NCBI GenBank assembly: GCA_933207985.1
Contig: OW240917.1
Span: 124,170,573-124,234,572 of the forward strand
Reading direction: 5' to 3'
DNA from: Pelobates cultripes
Taxonomy: Eukaryota > Chordata > Amphibia > Anura > Pelobatidae
Length of the DNA stretch: 64,000 nt
Within the stretch, counting starts at the first letter, position 1. Every line of letters starts with the position of its first letter. A model generated the notes under the pieces. That model did not search any database. It was given only the letters and a program-made list of their open reading frames with translations, and was not told the DNA's origin. The position numbers and the translations under genes are program-made. This document shows, piece by piece, positions 36,101 to 50,442 of this stretch.

Positions 36101-39100
36101 CCAAGAACTCTTCAAAAGATAACAGACAGGGCAGTGGTTCTAGCAATCATGACGTACTGGCCAAACAGGAGCTGGTTTTCAGACTTGAAGGAGATTGCTT
36201 TCACATACTGGGAACTTCCAATCTCAAAAGCTCTGATAGAAAACAGGGAGTTACCTGAAAGTTCTGCAGATGTTCAGATTGACGGCATGGCTGTTGCAAG
36301 GCTAATCCTTCGTCATCAGGGTCTTCACCTTAAAGGACCACTATAGTGCCAGGAAAACAAACTATTTTTCCTGGCACTATAGTACCCTGAGGGTGCCCCC
36401 ACCCTCAGTGTCCCACTCCCGCTGAAGGGGGTTAAACACACTTTTTTTTTTATTTTCTCTTTTTCCTTTTTTTTTTTTTTTTTTTCCTGTGCTGGGGACT
36501 CTCCTACCTTTTCTGATGTCATCGGTTGCATTCAGCCAGTCCATAGGAAAGCATTCTCAATACTTTCCTATGAACGCTGGCATCTTCTCACTGTGAAAAT
36601 CACAGTCAGAAGCGCCTCTAGCGGCTGTTAATGAGACAGCCACTAGAGGCTGGATTAACCGTAAAGTAAACATAGCAGTTTCTCTGAAACTGCTATGTTT
36701 ACAGCAGGCAGGGTTAATCCTAGATGGACCTGGCACCCAGACCACTTCATTGAGCTGAAGTGGTGTGGGTGCCTATAGTGGTCCTTTAAAGTTGTACATG
36801 AGAATTTGGACACAATTTCTACATTGATGTAAGGATCATCAATGTCTTCAAGTAAATCCTTCATTTGATTATATTTTACACTTCCTTCAGGATGGGCTTC
36901 ACACAGGTCTGGGTGTTTCGACTTTGGTAGTCCAACTATCTGCCTTGAGTTTTTTTTTCTAGTGAAGGATTTAGCATTGCATGTTCTAATTAGGAGATTC
37001 TTCAAAGCAGTAAGGCTTCTTAGACCACCCAGGAAGACATATTTTCCCTCCTGGGATCCTTCTTCAGTCCTGCAAGCGCTCTGTGAATCTAATTTTGAAC
37101 CTTTTAGAGAAGGTCCCATTGAAAAATCCAATACTCAAGACTGCCTTCTTGGTGGCCATCACCTCTGCCAAAAGAGTAGGTGAACTTCGGTCTCTTTCTT
37201 CATCGGACAAATTAATTATATTCCATCAAGATAAGGTGGTGCTGCATCTTTAGCCTTCATACCTTCCGAAGGTTATCGCTTCTGGAGCTATTAATCAGCC
37301 CATCGTTTTACCTTCGTTCTGCAATAATGCCACCTCGCCGCAGGAACTAAAATGGCATAAATTTGATGTTAGAAGAACTCTATAGATCTACCTTTCAAGA
37401 ACTGCTGATCATAGAAAATCTGATCACCTATTTGTCAATTTCAAAGGGAAATTTAAAGCTGATGTCCACATCATGGGCAGAAAAGGCTCTTGCTTCGCAT
37501 GAAGAAATTTGCAAGGCGGCTTCCTGGTAATCATTCAACACCTTAATCAGGCATTACAGGCTAGATGTATTCTCATCCTCTGAAGTTGCATTTGGGCGTA
37601 AGGTGCCTCAAGCAGTTGTGGCATAATGCCCACCCAATGGGAATCTTGCTATATCCCACAGGTACTGCCAGAAAAACAGAAATTTTTACTTACCATAAAT
37701 TCTTTTTTTCTTAATATGGTGGCAGTAAAATACCCCCCCCCCCCCCCTCTGAATTAAAAATGCACATGCTTCAACTGAGGTGGGTTTGCCGGGGGAAGCC
37801 CTTTATGGGATAAAGGGAAGGGACTTTTAATAAACTCCTCTCTTGTAGATGCATGTCCCAATTAAGGAGGCACAACCCACAGGTACTGTCACCATATTAA
37901 GAAAAAAAGCATTTACGCTAAGTAAAAGTTTATCTGCACTATTAAATTGCTACCTGAGGGATGCATGCATGTCATATACTATTTAAATGATTAGACGTAA
38001 TTGTTGTACTATCATTTCATACCTTGCCAATTGTATTACGATAATGTACTCTGTATTCTTTATTTCTACCGCCATGCCTTTACAGCTGAATATGTACACA
38101 TTTTGTGCTTAATAAACTATGAAAAAGAAATGAAACTGCTTTATAACGGTCAGTTCACAGAAGTGAACATCACTTTAATTTCTTAATCTCTCTAATATTT
38201 ACTTTGTTTTAGGCATCATCTGGAGTTAGAACACAGGCAATGGCCAAAGAAGAACATACACAGCTTCTTGCAGAAATACAACAACTTCAAAATGAGAGGC
38301 AAAATAGAATATGGAACCTGGCAAATATAATTATTGCTCCTTCTGAAGTGTGTGAACAAGAACGGGTTAGTTTTGCTTCTTTATTTTATTAAAGAAACCT
38401 TCACCATAACAACTACAGAATTATGGTACCAGGAGTGACATGGCACCCTTTTCAGGGTAAATAAACTTACCTGGGATTTGCCTGTCTCTTCCTTCTGAGA
38501 GGCCAGAAGCTCCTGCAAGGAGCCCTTGTTGGCTCCTATGCGGTAAACCTTGCTGTCCAATGCCAGCTCATTGGTTGAGATGGTCAACTGAGTGTTCTTA
38601 ACCAGTGAGCTAAGCCTTGCTAGCCTGGACTTAGCTCAGTACAGGGAGCTTTCAGCTAGAGCGGGAACCCAACAATCACCAGGTAAGTAGTCAAATTGTT
38701 TTGAAGCGGTCATGGTAGAAAACCACTATAGAAGGCTATAGTTGTTTTGATACTTGGAGTGTTACTTTGAAAAAAAATAATTCTACACATTGTTTTACAG
38801 TGTGTTTGTATGCTAAAATAAATGCAGTAGTTTAGGTGGGTCTGATTGTATATTTATGATACGTGAAAGAGGGTTAACTTTTTGTATTATACTTGTTTTG
38901 ATTTTATTATTTTGAGAAGGTGCTGCTAAATTGTAAAAAAATATTTTGATGCAATATAGGGGCACTTTCCATATATTCTTATGGATTTTTGGATACATAT
39001 GTTAAAGGAAAATCCTTTATTTCCAACCTCAACAGTATCTGCATGCACATCAATGTCCACACATTACATAACCATTACTTTTTTTCTCTTCTAATGCCAT

Positions 39101-42100
39101 ATACTGTAATAATTTTTCCCTTAGATTTCTTAATTTAGTGCACTGTCCTTCTCTTTGGGTCTGCCTTTGTCCCCACAGTCCCTCTGGGTTCCCCCCACCC
39201 TTGTCTGTTTCAATGTGAGCTTCACCGAGCAAACATGCTTGATGGGGTCAGAAAGCTTGCAAAATATCCCTCTTTTTTAACCAGTATATACTGGTAGATG
39301 ATGCATAAAAAAGTTAGTTTTTTTTTTTATTAACAATTAATAAAAATAAAAAGATACTAACCATAAAGTTCCTGCTGGTTCTGCTAACACTGTCCAAGCA
39401 GCAGGCAGACCCCTTCCATTCCATTAATCAGCTCCTTTTCTATGGGATTTTTTTAAATTTTTTTTTTAATCCTGTAAAAGACTGACCAGCAGAGAATTGT
39501 TCTATATTCAGTTTCTCCCAGCCATAGTTCCTGTCATCCCTAGGATCAGTGGAAATGCTGCATAAATATGTAGCAGTTTCTTGACAGGTTTGGATAGTCT
39601 TAAAACATGGTTACTTAATTAATATAATTGTCGTAGTGAAGATCATCTAACTTCAGTGTCTCTGCTATTTTCCACAAAGGAACTAATCACTAACCATCAT
39701 TAGCAGCTACTTTGAAAATGTTATCGTACTTTCCACTTTTACTGTTTTTATTTTTTTAAATAAAGATATTTTTTGTGTATAGTTGTAATTGAGGAAGGGT
39801 GTTCTTTTTTGTTGAGATAAGAACATAGTTGCTAGTGTGCTCACTGCTTAGCTTCCTATAACAATTCCTTGAAGGAACCACTTGTCTTAGTCTGACCTGC
39901 CAATACATGCTCCCAAAACATTTGGGCATACAATGGTCAGGTATACGTTGACAAACTGGTGCCACTGCAGTTCTCATGAGTTTAACAATTTATCCCCATC
40001 CTTTTTCCAAAATTTGGGAACCAAAATGTTTAGAATGATCTGCTTTTGTGGATGTGGCATTCCTGTCTTGGTTGACAACCTCTTTTCATATTTCTAATTT
40101 TGTTGTTCTTATCCTAAATAGGCAAAACGAAAAAGACGTGTGACATGGGCACCTGGAAAACTTAAAAATAGTCTTGGTTCCTCTGGCTTTACCGACTTTG
40201 ATATTTTTCCAAAGCTATCAACCAACTTAAACAAGAAACCCAAGTTTTCTGACTTGACCCTACTGGCTGAAGTTGATGATTGTATGTGTTCATATTTTAA
40301 GATTTATTTTATTCTTGTCCACAATCAAAATTAACAATAGTGGGGGAGGGAGAGAGTGGGTATGCATATAAAGTACCACATTGTGCAAAAAAAGATACAT
40401 ACAACAGCAAGCATACTTTGCAAATGTTGGTGAAAATTGTCAGAGTTATTCTCTAAAGTTAGAATTGCTGGGAATTCGAAATAAGTTTCCAATTTTAGGC
40501 TGTAATAGCAGAACTAGAAGCATAGTTGACATGATATTTTTTCTAGTTCAGCAATTATGTCCTTAAAATTTAAATTCCCAAAAATGTATACTTAAGGGAA
40601 TAACCCTGACATGACGACAACTACTGGATATCATATGAAACTATTCAGTGATCTATAGAGTCTGTTTACATGTCTTACTAAGGAATCTTTTAACAATTTA
40701 ATTTCAAGATGTGTATTATTTTTGAACCTAGGTATTTGTAGTTCAAATAAACCTTGTGGTGATCTGATAGAAAGCTGCAGTTGTTGCTTAACTGAATTTT
40801 GGGGCCAGACCTACAGTAATCAAAATATATTCTCTTGGTGTTGGGCTTTTCTTTATCCAATGAATTCCTGGTAAGTTTCCTTTATATGTATTTTTTTTCT
40901 TCCTATCCAGCTATTTGTACAGAGTTTTCAGATTTTGATGAATTGGCACCCGAAACAGATTGGAATATAATGAGCAAAGTCACATCTCGAGACAAGAGTG
41001 CTGCACATTGTCATTCTATGATGGATTTCGATTCTGAAGAGCAGTTTCCTGGCAGGTTTGTATACTCTCAAATCATGGTTGCCTAATCTATGTCATGATG
41101 ATCAATTAACTATTTTCCACATAGGAACTAATCACTAACCATCATTAGCAATTACATTTCAATATTTTTATTTTTTAAACAATAACTTTTTTTGTGTGTG
41201 TGTGTATATAGTTATTGGGGAAGGGTGTTCTTTTTCTGTGAGAACATATTTGCTACTGTGCCCACTACCTAGCTTCCTGTAACATCACCAATTCCTTGAA
41301 AGAACCACTTGTTTTAGTCTGACCTGCCAATGCATGCTCCCAAAGCATGTAGGCATATAATGGTCAGGTGTACTTTGACAAATTGGTGCCACTACAGTTC
41401 CCTTGCTTTCTCTATGATCGATGGGCTTAAATTTGAATCCAAACAGGCAACAATACCGGCAAACCAGAAGCCTATTATAGTTGGGTTAGGTCATCATAGT
41501 ATTTTAAAGAACCACAACTTGTTTCCCCCTTTTAATCATAGGTATAAATCAAAATTATTACATGCATTCTTAATCAGAAATTATGTGGACTGTGTCATGT
41601 TAATATGGTAGTTTGTGTGCTCAATGGATATTGTCTTGATCAGAATCTCTCTTTATACAGCCACCAGTTTAAAGATTCTTCACAACAAAAGTGTAAGGAA
41701 ATGGAACAGAAGATTGCAGATTTGGAAAGTCAATTGAAAAAGGTGTCTCAGGAATATGAAACTGAGACTAAAGAGAGGCAATCCTTTGCACATGAAATCA
41801 CAAACCTGAAGGAGCAATTGGAAACAAAAGAAGAGGAAAAGAATAATATTGTGAAACTTCTTGAACACCAAATAACCACTTTAGAAGGCCAACTTCAAAC
41901 CATCATTCCTAAAAATGAGTCAATTAAAAAGCCTTCAATTGATGTGGAAGAGGAAAGCCCAGAAGAAAATGACACCCATGGAAACAAAATAACTGTTTTG
42001 GAACTGAGCAGTCATTCACTTGGAAACCTCTGTGAAGTGCAGGGATACGATGACAAAGACTTAAGCCATAACCACAGTTTGTGCCAAGAACAAATACAAA

Positions 42101-45100
42101 TGCTTGAGCAAAAGATAATTGACTTAGAACAAACAATTGAAAATCTTACAGTACAAAACAAACAAGAAGATGATGGAAAAGTGAGTACTTATTTACTGTT
42201 TTTTGCATTACGAGTAAACTTGGTGTTCACAAAGACTCAGTAATTTAACATGTGTGTTCAAAACAGGTGTTTCTAGACTTTGTAATTTAGCTGACACAGT
42301 TCTGCTTTACAAAGCTAATTGCTGAACAAAATCGTAACCTTCTGTTATGCAGACTTTCAGGAAAAATGTGATGCTGATTAACTGGTACTAAAGTGCAATA
42401 CTTCAATTGCCTGAAGGGGTGGGATACTGTGCAAAATGTTTTTATTTATTTAAACTACAGAAATGTAAAACGCTCACCCGGTGTTACAACTTATGCACAA
42501 AGTACTGGTATTATACATTTTTATATACTATATTTTTTAACAGTTTTGTTACATATATATATTTTACCCGCTGAGTGCTTGTGTTTTAATGATCTAACCT
42601 TACACCTGAGAAACAGTATGCTTGGACATACAAAGCATTGTAAACCAAAATAGTGCGTGCCTTGTGAAGTACAAATGGAAAATGTGAGCTCTACACATAT
42701 AATTCAAGTGGCTCTGTCCACCCCATAATGAGTATTTCATAAAGAAAATTCATTGAAATTCCAACAGTCGAAAGGTATACTGAAATAAAGTAGGGACTGC
42801 TTTGTCTCATCATTTTTCCTCCGCTTGACAAAAGGAGTTACCTTTTGTCATTTGCTCCAGCCATTACCTGTGACTGCTGTAGGGCAACATAAGCTTTATC
42901 TGTGGAGGGTTTTGCAGGATCCTCCATAGACCTAAGTGCTGTACTCTTGTTTATGTGCAAGATTGCAGTGCTGGTAAACAGAAGCCACGTTTGCAAGGGA
43001 CAGCTTTAGGTAAGTATAACCTACCTGCCCCCCATGACAATCAAGGAGACTTTGCACATTATGTGACGAAGCCACTTTAAAATGGGTTTTAAAATTTACA
43101 GCAAAATGAGTCAGTCAGGGCCCACCTAAAAACTATAAGTTGCTTAATGTTAACATTGAGTCTTGCATATATTTGTATGCTTTCTTGACATGTGCTGTTA
43201 GATTACAGAAAAATTAATGTCTCCCAAATCCTCTTCGTGTGCTTGTAAAAATGTTTATCCTTTTTTTTTTTTTTTTTAAATCTAATCTCTGTTTTTGTTG
43301 CTCTTAGGCTCATACACAAGATTTAATGGAAACTATTCAGCTCTGTGAAGCTCTTATGACAGAGAAAGTAAGTTATAAAAAAACTTAATCTTACTTTTTG
43401 TAGTTTGTTTTGATTTGTAACTGTTTTTTTTTTTCGTTTTGTTTTTTTAGGGAAATGCTCAACACGAAGTGACTGTCATGCGCAGTAACTTTGACAGTAT
43501 AATACTAGAAAATGAAACCCTTAAAAGAGAGATTGCAGATCTGGAACGACAGCTTAATGAGAAGACAGAGACAAGTGAATTTGAAGAACTAGAGAAAGAA
43601 ACGCAGAAAGAGCATGAGGTAAATTCTGCTGTTCATGGAACTCTGGAAAAAAATGCTATTAGTTTTGTTGCAGTTGGTTAAATATGGTCAGTTTATTTTA
43701 TCCTTGATTACATGTAATAATGTGCATGAAAACCGCTATTTCATGTTTCTTTATTTCCTGTCATGAGTGGGTTTTCTTAAAACACACGCACACACACCTC
43801 TTGACAACCTAGCACATTCTTGTCCACCTGATACAAATACTAATGTCATATATACCATGTCTGAGACTGTGTGCACATATTCTTTTAAGGTAGTTTATGG
43901 ACATTTTCCTATTTTAAACCTTTACATGTAAATTAGATTAATCCATGCAATTCCATATAGGGGCACATGTACAGCACTGTTAAAGAAATGCTTGAAAGTT
44001 CATGAACTTATATCGCATTTCTAAGGATGCATGAGAACACATAAGACGCACATAAAGCACATTAATTCGCTGAAGTTGAAGAGTGTGTCCTTTTTGTAAA
44101 ATAAAAAAAATTTCAATAGAAATTAGCACATTTATGGATTAACCTTTTTACACCTGCCTGGCTGTCATACAATGGAGTTAGTTGCCCACAACATCAAACT
44201 TGGCTTAAGTAAGCTTTTTAACATATTGACCCAAATAAATGCAGAATTGTTTTACTGTCGTAGGGAGCAATAAACTGTCTCTTGGAGGAGTGATTGGTCC
44301 ATTTTAGTTGAAATAACCAAAAACATGGCTAAGGAAATGGAATACTGAAATTTTAGGCCTGTATATTCAGTACACAAAAACCCTCCCACTGTGAAATTAA
44401 ATTAGAATATTCCAATAATCATATTACTGTTTGTGTAGGATGGTTTATAAGCCAACATTTTATTTGCTTTAAAAAAAAAAAAAAAAAAAAAATCCCTGAA
44501 AACCAGTGGTCTGTTGATACACGGCCTAGATTAAAATAAGGCCTTAGCATAATTCTCTATTGACAGTCAATCCTTTCACTCCTCTTGTACCTCTTTATCA
44601 TTTCGAACTTCTTTTATAAAGAAATATAATTTCTGATGTGCATACCATCACTATTACCAGCAGACGAGTACACGTGGGAGTCATTATTTACTTTTTATAT
44701 GTACATTTGGGGCTAACAGCAGATAACTTGCTTGTTGTATGGTATCATTTGTATGTAAACACAGCTGACTGGCTGGACAGTCTCACACCATATATACACC
44801 CAAAAAAGTAACGTGCTAATGTTTTGTTTACATTTAAACTCTGATCATCAGTAAGTAAAACAGAATGTATAATTTCATCTGAAACGATGTGTTGACTGAA
44901 GTGCATGTTTCACTATTACTTTAGATAATCTAAAGGTTGTGAATGGTAAATGAAAGTGTTTTCTCTAGATCTAACCTAAGCTGATATATAGGCTACTTTG
45001 AGAATGAATGTATGAAAAAAACATTAAACAAGGAATTTTAATGGAGATGTGAACAGGATTTTCAGTGAGAAATCTTTGAGGATTGGTAGAGTATTTTACA

Positions 45101-48100
45101 TCGACTGTAACATAGGTTGTCAATCTCAGAATTTGCTGCATATGTTTTATAAATATAATATTGAACTGCTTGCTACATTCTGTGTTTGTTTATTTTATAA
45201 ATGGTTATCCACCTAGTGTAATTTGTGTGTGCTCTGACTACTGGGTTTGCCAAATTCTTGCACATTACTTGATGTTAATAAAAAATATTACATTGATTTG
45301 CAATGTTGGCTGGAGTTGTGAAAAATTAATTTTATGAATTATAAATTTCTAGCAGGTTTGCGATGTATATCTTACATTTTCAATATTTATAATTGATAGT
45401 GTGTGCAGAAATAAGGCATGTTTAATTTCGTTTTGGTGGCTTATTTGTTGTCTGATCTGTCAACACATTCTCTTATCCCTCTTTTTGGTGATGGCTGTTG
45501 AATCAGTAGAAATGCTTGCTAATTCTCCTTGCACTATTACTTAATTGCTTTCCAGGCACAACTAATGCATGAAATTGTCAGCTTAAAGAAGGTAGTTGAG
45601 AATGCAGAGGTGTACAATCAAGACCTCGAGGTGAGCTTTTGGGGTATTTAACATATATTTTCTTGCTATTTGCTCACCTCTACATGTCTGTGCCTTCAGT
45701 AACTATTAAATAATTTAGTGGTTTGTTTGATATATATTTTTTTCTACAGCATATGCCGTTCAGCATCTCCACAGTCTGCATTGGGACTCTGAATTTTCCT
45801 CAGAGATGCATTGATCCAATGCATCTCTATGAGAAGGTGCTGATTGGCCAAAACAGCATTTGGCACAGCCTCCTTGCCGATTTTAACCAATGCTTTCCCA
45901 ATGGGAAAGCATTGGATTTGCTAAAAATCTGCAATTCTGTTGTCACCAAGGGGGCGGGGCCAGTGCCGTCAGACCTGCGTGGTCCTGGAAATCAGGTATG
46001 TTTTAATTCCTTGCAAGGGGGTGGGTTTAGCACAATAGGGTTAGAAATACATGTTTGTGTTCCTGACCCTATAGTGTTCCTTTAATTTCTAAATGGCAGA
46101 GAATTGAGCAGTGAAAATTCAGAGACCTGATCTATACATGAAAACTACTTCAATAATCTAAAGTTGTTTTGGTGGTTATAGTGTCCCTACAAAAATAAAT
46201 TTAGTCCAAGTGAAAACAATTATTTAATTTACTAAATATTTAATAAATAAAAAAAAATATATGAAAACAAAATAGAGGACCCGAGAATGGGGAATAAACA
46301 TGCCACCCAGGAGGGGTGAGAAAATCAATTTATATAATTTATATATGTTTTTATTTTTCTTTTGCTCTCCCTTGTTGTGAGGATATGTTAAGTAATTTGC
46401 ATGGCAATTTTATAAATTCTCACCACCCCAAGAATTTAGCACACTGATATCTGTTTACATTGCAGACTGAATTAGAAACTAGGTCAAATCTTCTGAAAGA
46501 GCAAGAAAAGGAAATCATTGAACTAAAGAAAAATGTAGACAACTTGCAGAAGAAAATGAGAAACATGGATCTATGTGCCTCCATGGTGAGACCTGCTGAA
46601 AGAACAACTTGTCCATAACTCTTACCTTATTCTCAAAGAGCCTACAGTATTGGATAATGTTAATCTGCTTATGGTTTATTACAGGGTGACACTGATAATT
46701 TGTGTGAAGAAGTGTTTCAGCTGAAGCAATCCCTTAGTGATGCAGAAGCTGTGACTCGAGATGCTCAGAAAGAATCTGCATTCCTTAAAAGTGAAAACAG
46801 AGAGCTAAAAGAAAAAATGGTAAGTATTCACATTTTGGGGGTGGGGGGGGAAGTTGTGTATTGTGTAAACTTACATTGTATATATGGATTTCAAAAATAT
46901 GGTGCACTCAGTTATTCCAAAGTGAAAATATTTATTTTCAAATAAACAAAATGTCTGTCCGCTTCGACTAGTTAGGGTCTCTTTCGTGTTTGTGTGTGTC
47001 TCTCGCCCTCTCCTTACAAAAAAGCCCACCATGTATTTTCAGCAGACATGAAAGGGACACTAATGGGACCCTGACCACTGCATCACAATGATGTTGTCTT
47101 AGTGCAGTACCCCTGCCGTTTGAACCCTACAATGTAGTAAAACATTGACATTTTGTAGGAACAGCAATATTTTTATTGCAGGGTAAAATACACCTGTACT
47201 GAGAAGGTGGTCATTAGAGACACTTTACATATGAGATGATTCAGACTTTGCTTTTTTTTTTTTTTTTTTTAAATAGTATTTGTTAAATTCTTCAATCTTG
47301 ATATCAGGCAGGGAGACAGCATGGCTATAAGGTAAGTAAAAAAAAATTTTTTTTTTTTTTTTTTTTTTTTATTTTTTTTTATTTTTTTTTATCGTGCAGG
47401 TTGGTACATGATATTTAACAGCGCCACAACAGCGTACATGCAGACATACACTTTAAACAATGGCATAGGAGCTTGCACATTTTTGTATAAGTTTAAGCTG
47501 AGCAATGTTAGTACAACACGCAATTGAGGCATGGAGTCGGCAATGCTGGGTTAAAGAGCGGGTTTTGTGCATGCGGGTAACCATATGTTTTTGGTTCTTA
47601 ATTGCAAAAGTGGGTTCACCTAAATAGTTACCAAGACACTATAGCATTAGGAATACATGTTTGTTCCTTTTAAGGGCATGAATAATATATCCTCCTTCAG
47701 AGAGACTTCTTAGACTCTAATCTTTTCATCAAGATGTTGTGGTAGTTCTATAAAATCTGTTTATCAGAAGTTCCTGAAGGTATGCTGCACTTTAATGCTA
47801 TTCTTGGAACTCTTGCTCATCACCTATAGTTTTTTTCCTTACAGGAGAAAATGTCAAGTCATTGCCAGCAAAGAGAAAATGATGCTTCTTCATATGAAAA
47901 GCAGTTGGAATCTGAAAAGTCAAAGTTCAAACAAATGCAAGCAGATCTACAGAAAGAGTTGCAGTGTGCATTCAATGAAATTAACCAGCTAACTGGACTT
48001 ATGGCTGGAAAAGTACCTAAAGGTTTGTAGCTTTAATTTATTCCTGAACTCTTTACTTTTGTTGTTCAATTCTTCTCTTCCTTCAGCCAGACACTTTGTT

Positions 48101-50346
48101 CTCTTTCTGATAAATATTTTTTTCTCACTCTTAAAATGAGTGAGAAAAAATAGTGCAGGTAATTTGATTCACTATTTAATTTTATTTTTATTTTTTTTAA
48201 TTCTTTAATTTTTGGTGCATTTATTTAATACAGATGCTTGTTGTGCCACAACAGCAATAACAAGAGTGAGGAACAGCGTTTAACAGGCTTATGGCATAGC
48301 GAAGTACTGCACACATTTTTAAGGTTAAGTAAAGTAGCAGGGTCACATGCTTATCCAACATATCTCAAGTATGTGTAAAGAGTCGTCGTCGCTAGTAATC
48401 TAGACATATTGGTAATCTTGCTTACTTAGGTTGAATAACAGGCTTTTAAACTAGGCAAATGCTTGTGAAGCTAAGAGTATATCGTGCACTATGCTCGTTA
48501 GACTAGACAGCAGGGTGGCTACACTATTTAATTTTTATTCTGTGATTTGAAGGGGCCATGATGCATGGAATCTGTATGTTCAGCGTTGCGTTTTGATTAT
48601 ATGCTGTAGTGCCCCTGTTTCTTTAGGTTGCTCCACCACAACCACATTGGTGAATAAAGGCTTAAAACTCTTTTTGTTAACTTACCTCTTTCCAGGGCTG
48701 AGGTTCTCTTGGCGCTGGCTTAGTCTTCTCCTCTTGAGCCATCATGCCAATAGGGAAATCTAATGCTCATGCACTGCAAGCACCACGGGCATTAGAGCTT
48801 CCCCATAGGAAATAATTAAATCAATGTTTTCGTATGGTGAATTTGAAGATGTTTGATGTACTCATGGAAAGCATTTACGTATCTTTAATCAATCGCCATG
48901 CTATTTTTACCATGGTTGTCCCCAGCTTCACATCTGAGATCTTACACTTGATGATCTCCGTCAATACAAAGCTTTCCTATAGGGAAGCATTGGGAGATTA
49001 CTGCTCTATGCTACCATCTGATGGAATAACACTGACTATCATGAAGACAGCCGCTACAGGTGTATTTTTAAACCTGCAATGTAAACAAAATGACAATATT
49101 TTACGTGAATGGATTAAAATAACAGGACAATTGCACTCAGAGAGGACGTTATCTGGGTGACTTCAGTGGTCCTTTAAGCATATTATTAGTTAAGCAGCAA
49201 AGCTTTTTTTCTATTATTATGAGTGTAACGGATCGCCTGGCACCCCGACTGGGTACCTCCGTTGAAGGATGCTCCTAGCGCTTCCTGAGGACTCCAAGCA
49301 CTCTGGCAGACACCACAATCACCGAACCAGAGAAACAAATTCTCCCAAGCATATGAATGCTGTAGACCATTGAATAGAAACCATACGAATAGGTTTACTC
49401 TCCTAGCAGTCAAACTGGAACAGCATACAATAAATCCTTCCCCCAATAATGAGACGACACTTCACTTTGAGGGTTAAAACAGGAACTCCTGTACTGTCAC
49501 ATACAGTCTCTTTTATTCCCAATCCACAAACATAGTACAGCCCACAGGGCGTTACAAAACAACCAATCAATCCGTACAATACACCCAGACACTCCCACAC
49601 AAAATCCTCCCCTCTGCCTGTGATATGATTACTGAACACAATGGGTAATCTCATTATCACTGGCAGAGGAATACAGTTTTTACACAATATTTATAACTTC
49701 TAAAATATACATATTACAAACATAAAACATACATTTTCATAATCAATCCATTCAGGGGATCAACATATTAAAAAATGGCACGAATCAGACCAGGGGTTCA
49801 AAAGTTAAGGGAAAGTCCTTTGTGACTAAATGAAGCATGGCTTTCCGGCCCAAACCAGTTTCAGAGTCTTCTATCCTGCAGATTGAATTGAGAAGTAATT
49901 CAATTATCTCCCAGGACAGACACAAGACTCCATTATGCACATGGTGAGCACAAAGCATTAAAATATTATAAAATACACAAAGTCACATTTTATACATAAA
50001 ACACAGACATGTCACATATCCCCAGATAGCTGGGATCTGAGCGCACAAAACTACCGAATAGCGCTCAGATCCTGTTCACACATTTCAATTGCCGTGGAGC
50101 CGAAGTCTTTAACTACACGAATGGGCTCCATGGCATAGCTATCTGGGTTAACACATTCACATAAAGTCTGGTCCATAGTCCAAAGGCAAGAGGCGGGCAA
50201 GCAGCCCCCTCCAAGGACACGTGGCGAGGTCGGTTTCGCCACAATGAGTTTAAAAATAAAAACTTTTTCTAATTTCAAATGTGAAATTGTAGTCGGCAAA
50301 TACTGCACTACAGTAATACATTTACCAAACTATATGCACAAACAAA

Positions 50347-50442
<96 letters not shown>

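Larger units (their letters stand above)
34205..37931 (+). mobile_element. DIRS-like YR retrotransposon, 5'-truncated, split by a MITE
   Basis: In order: a gag/RT linker ([11 protein letters not shown]); RT palm motifs ending with YLDDWLL at about 35,046-35,066; RNase H with [13 protein letters not shown] (about 35,528-35,566) and [11 protein letters not shown]; and a tyrosine recombinase whose parts read [11 protein letters not shown] near 37,165 and LIRHYRLD near 37,545. A MITE interrupts the recombinase part at 36,330-36,789. At the 3' end, about 37,683-37,728 is the inverted copy of about 37,886-37,931 (ctttttttcttaatatggtg), as expected of DIRS terminal/ICR sequence. Many stops; inactive. 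Confidence 0.88.

Noticed and set aside
50244..50438. ORF ending in a long Ile-Tyr run
   Set aside because: Translation of the (TA)n array at 50,350-50,437.
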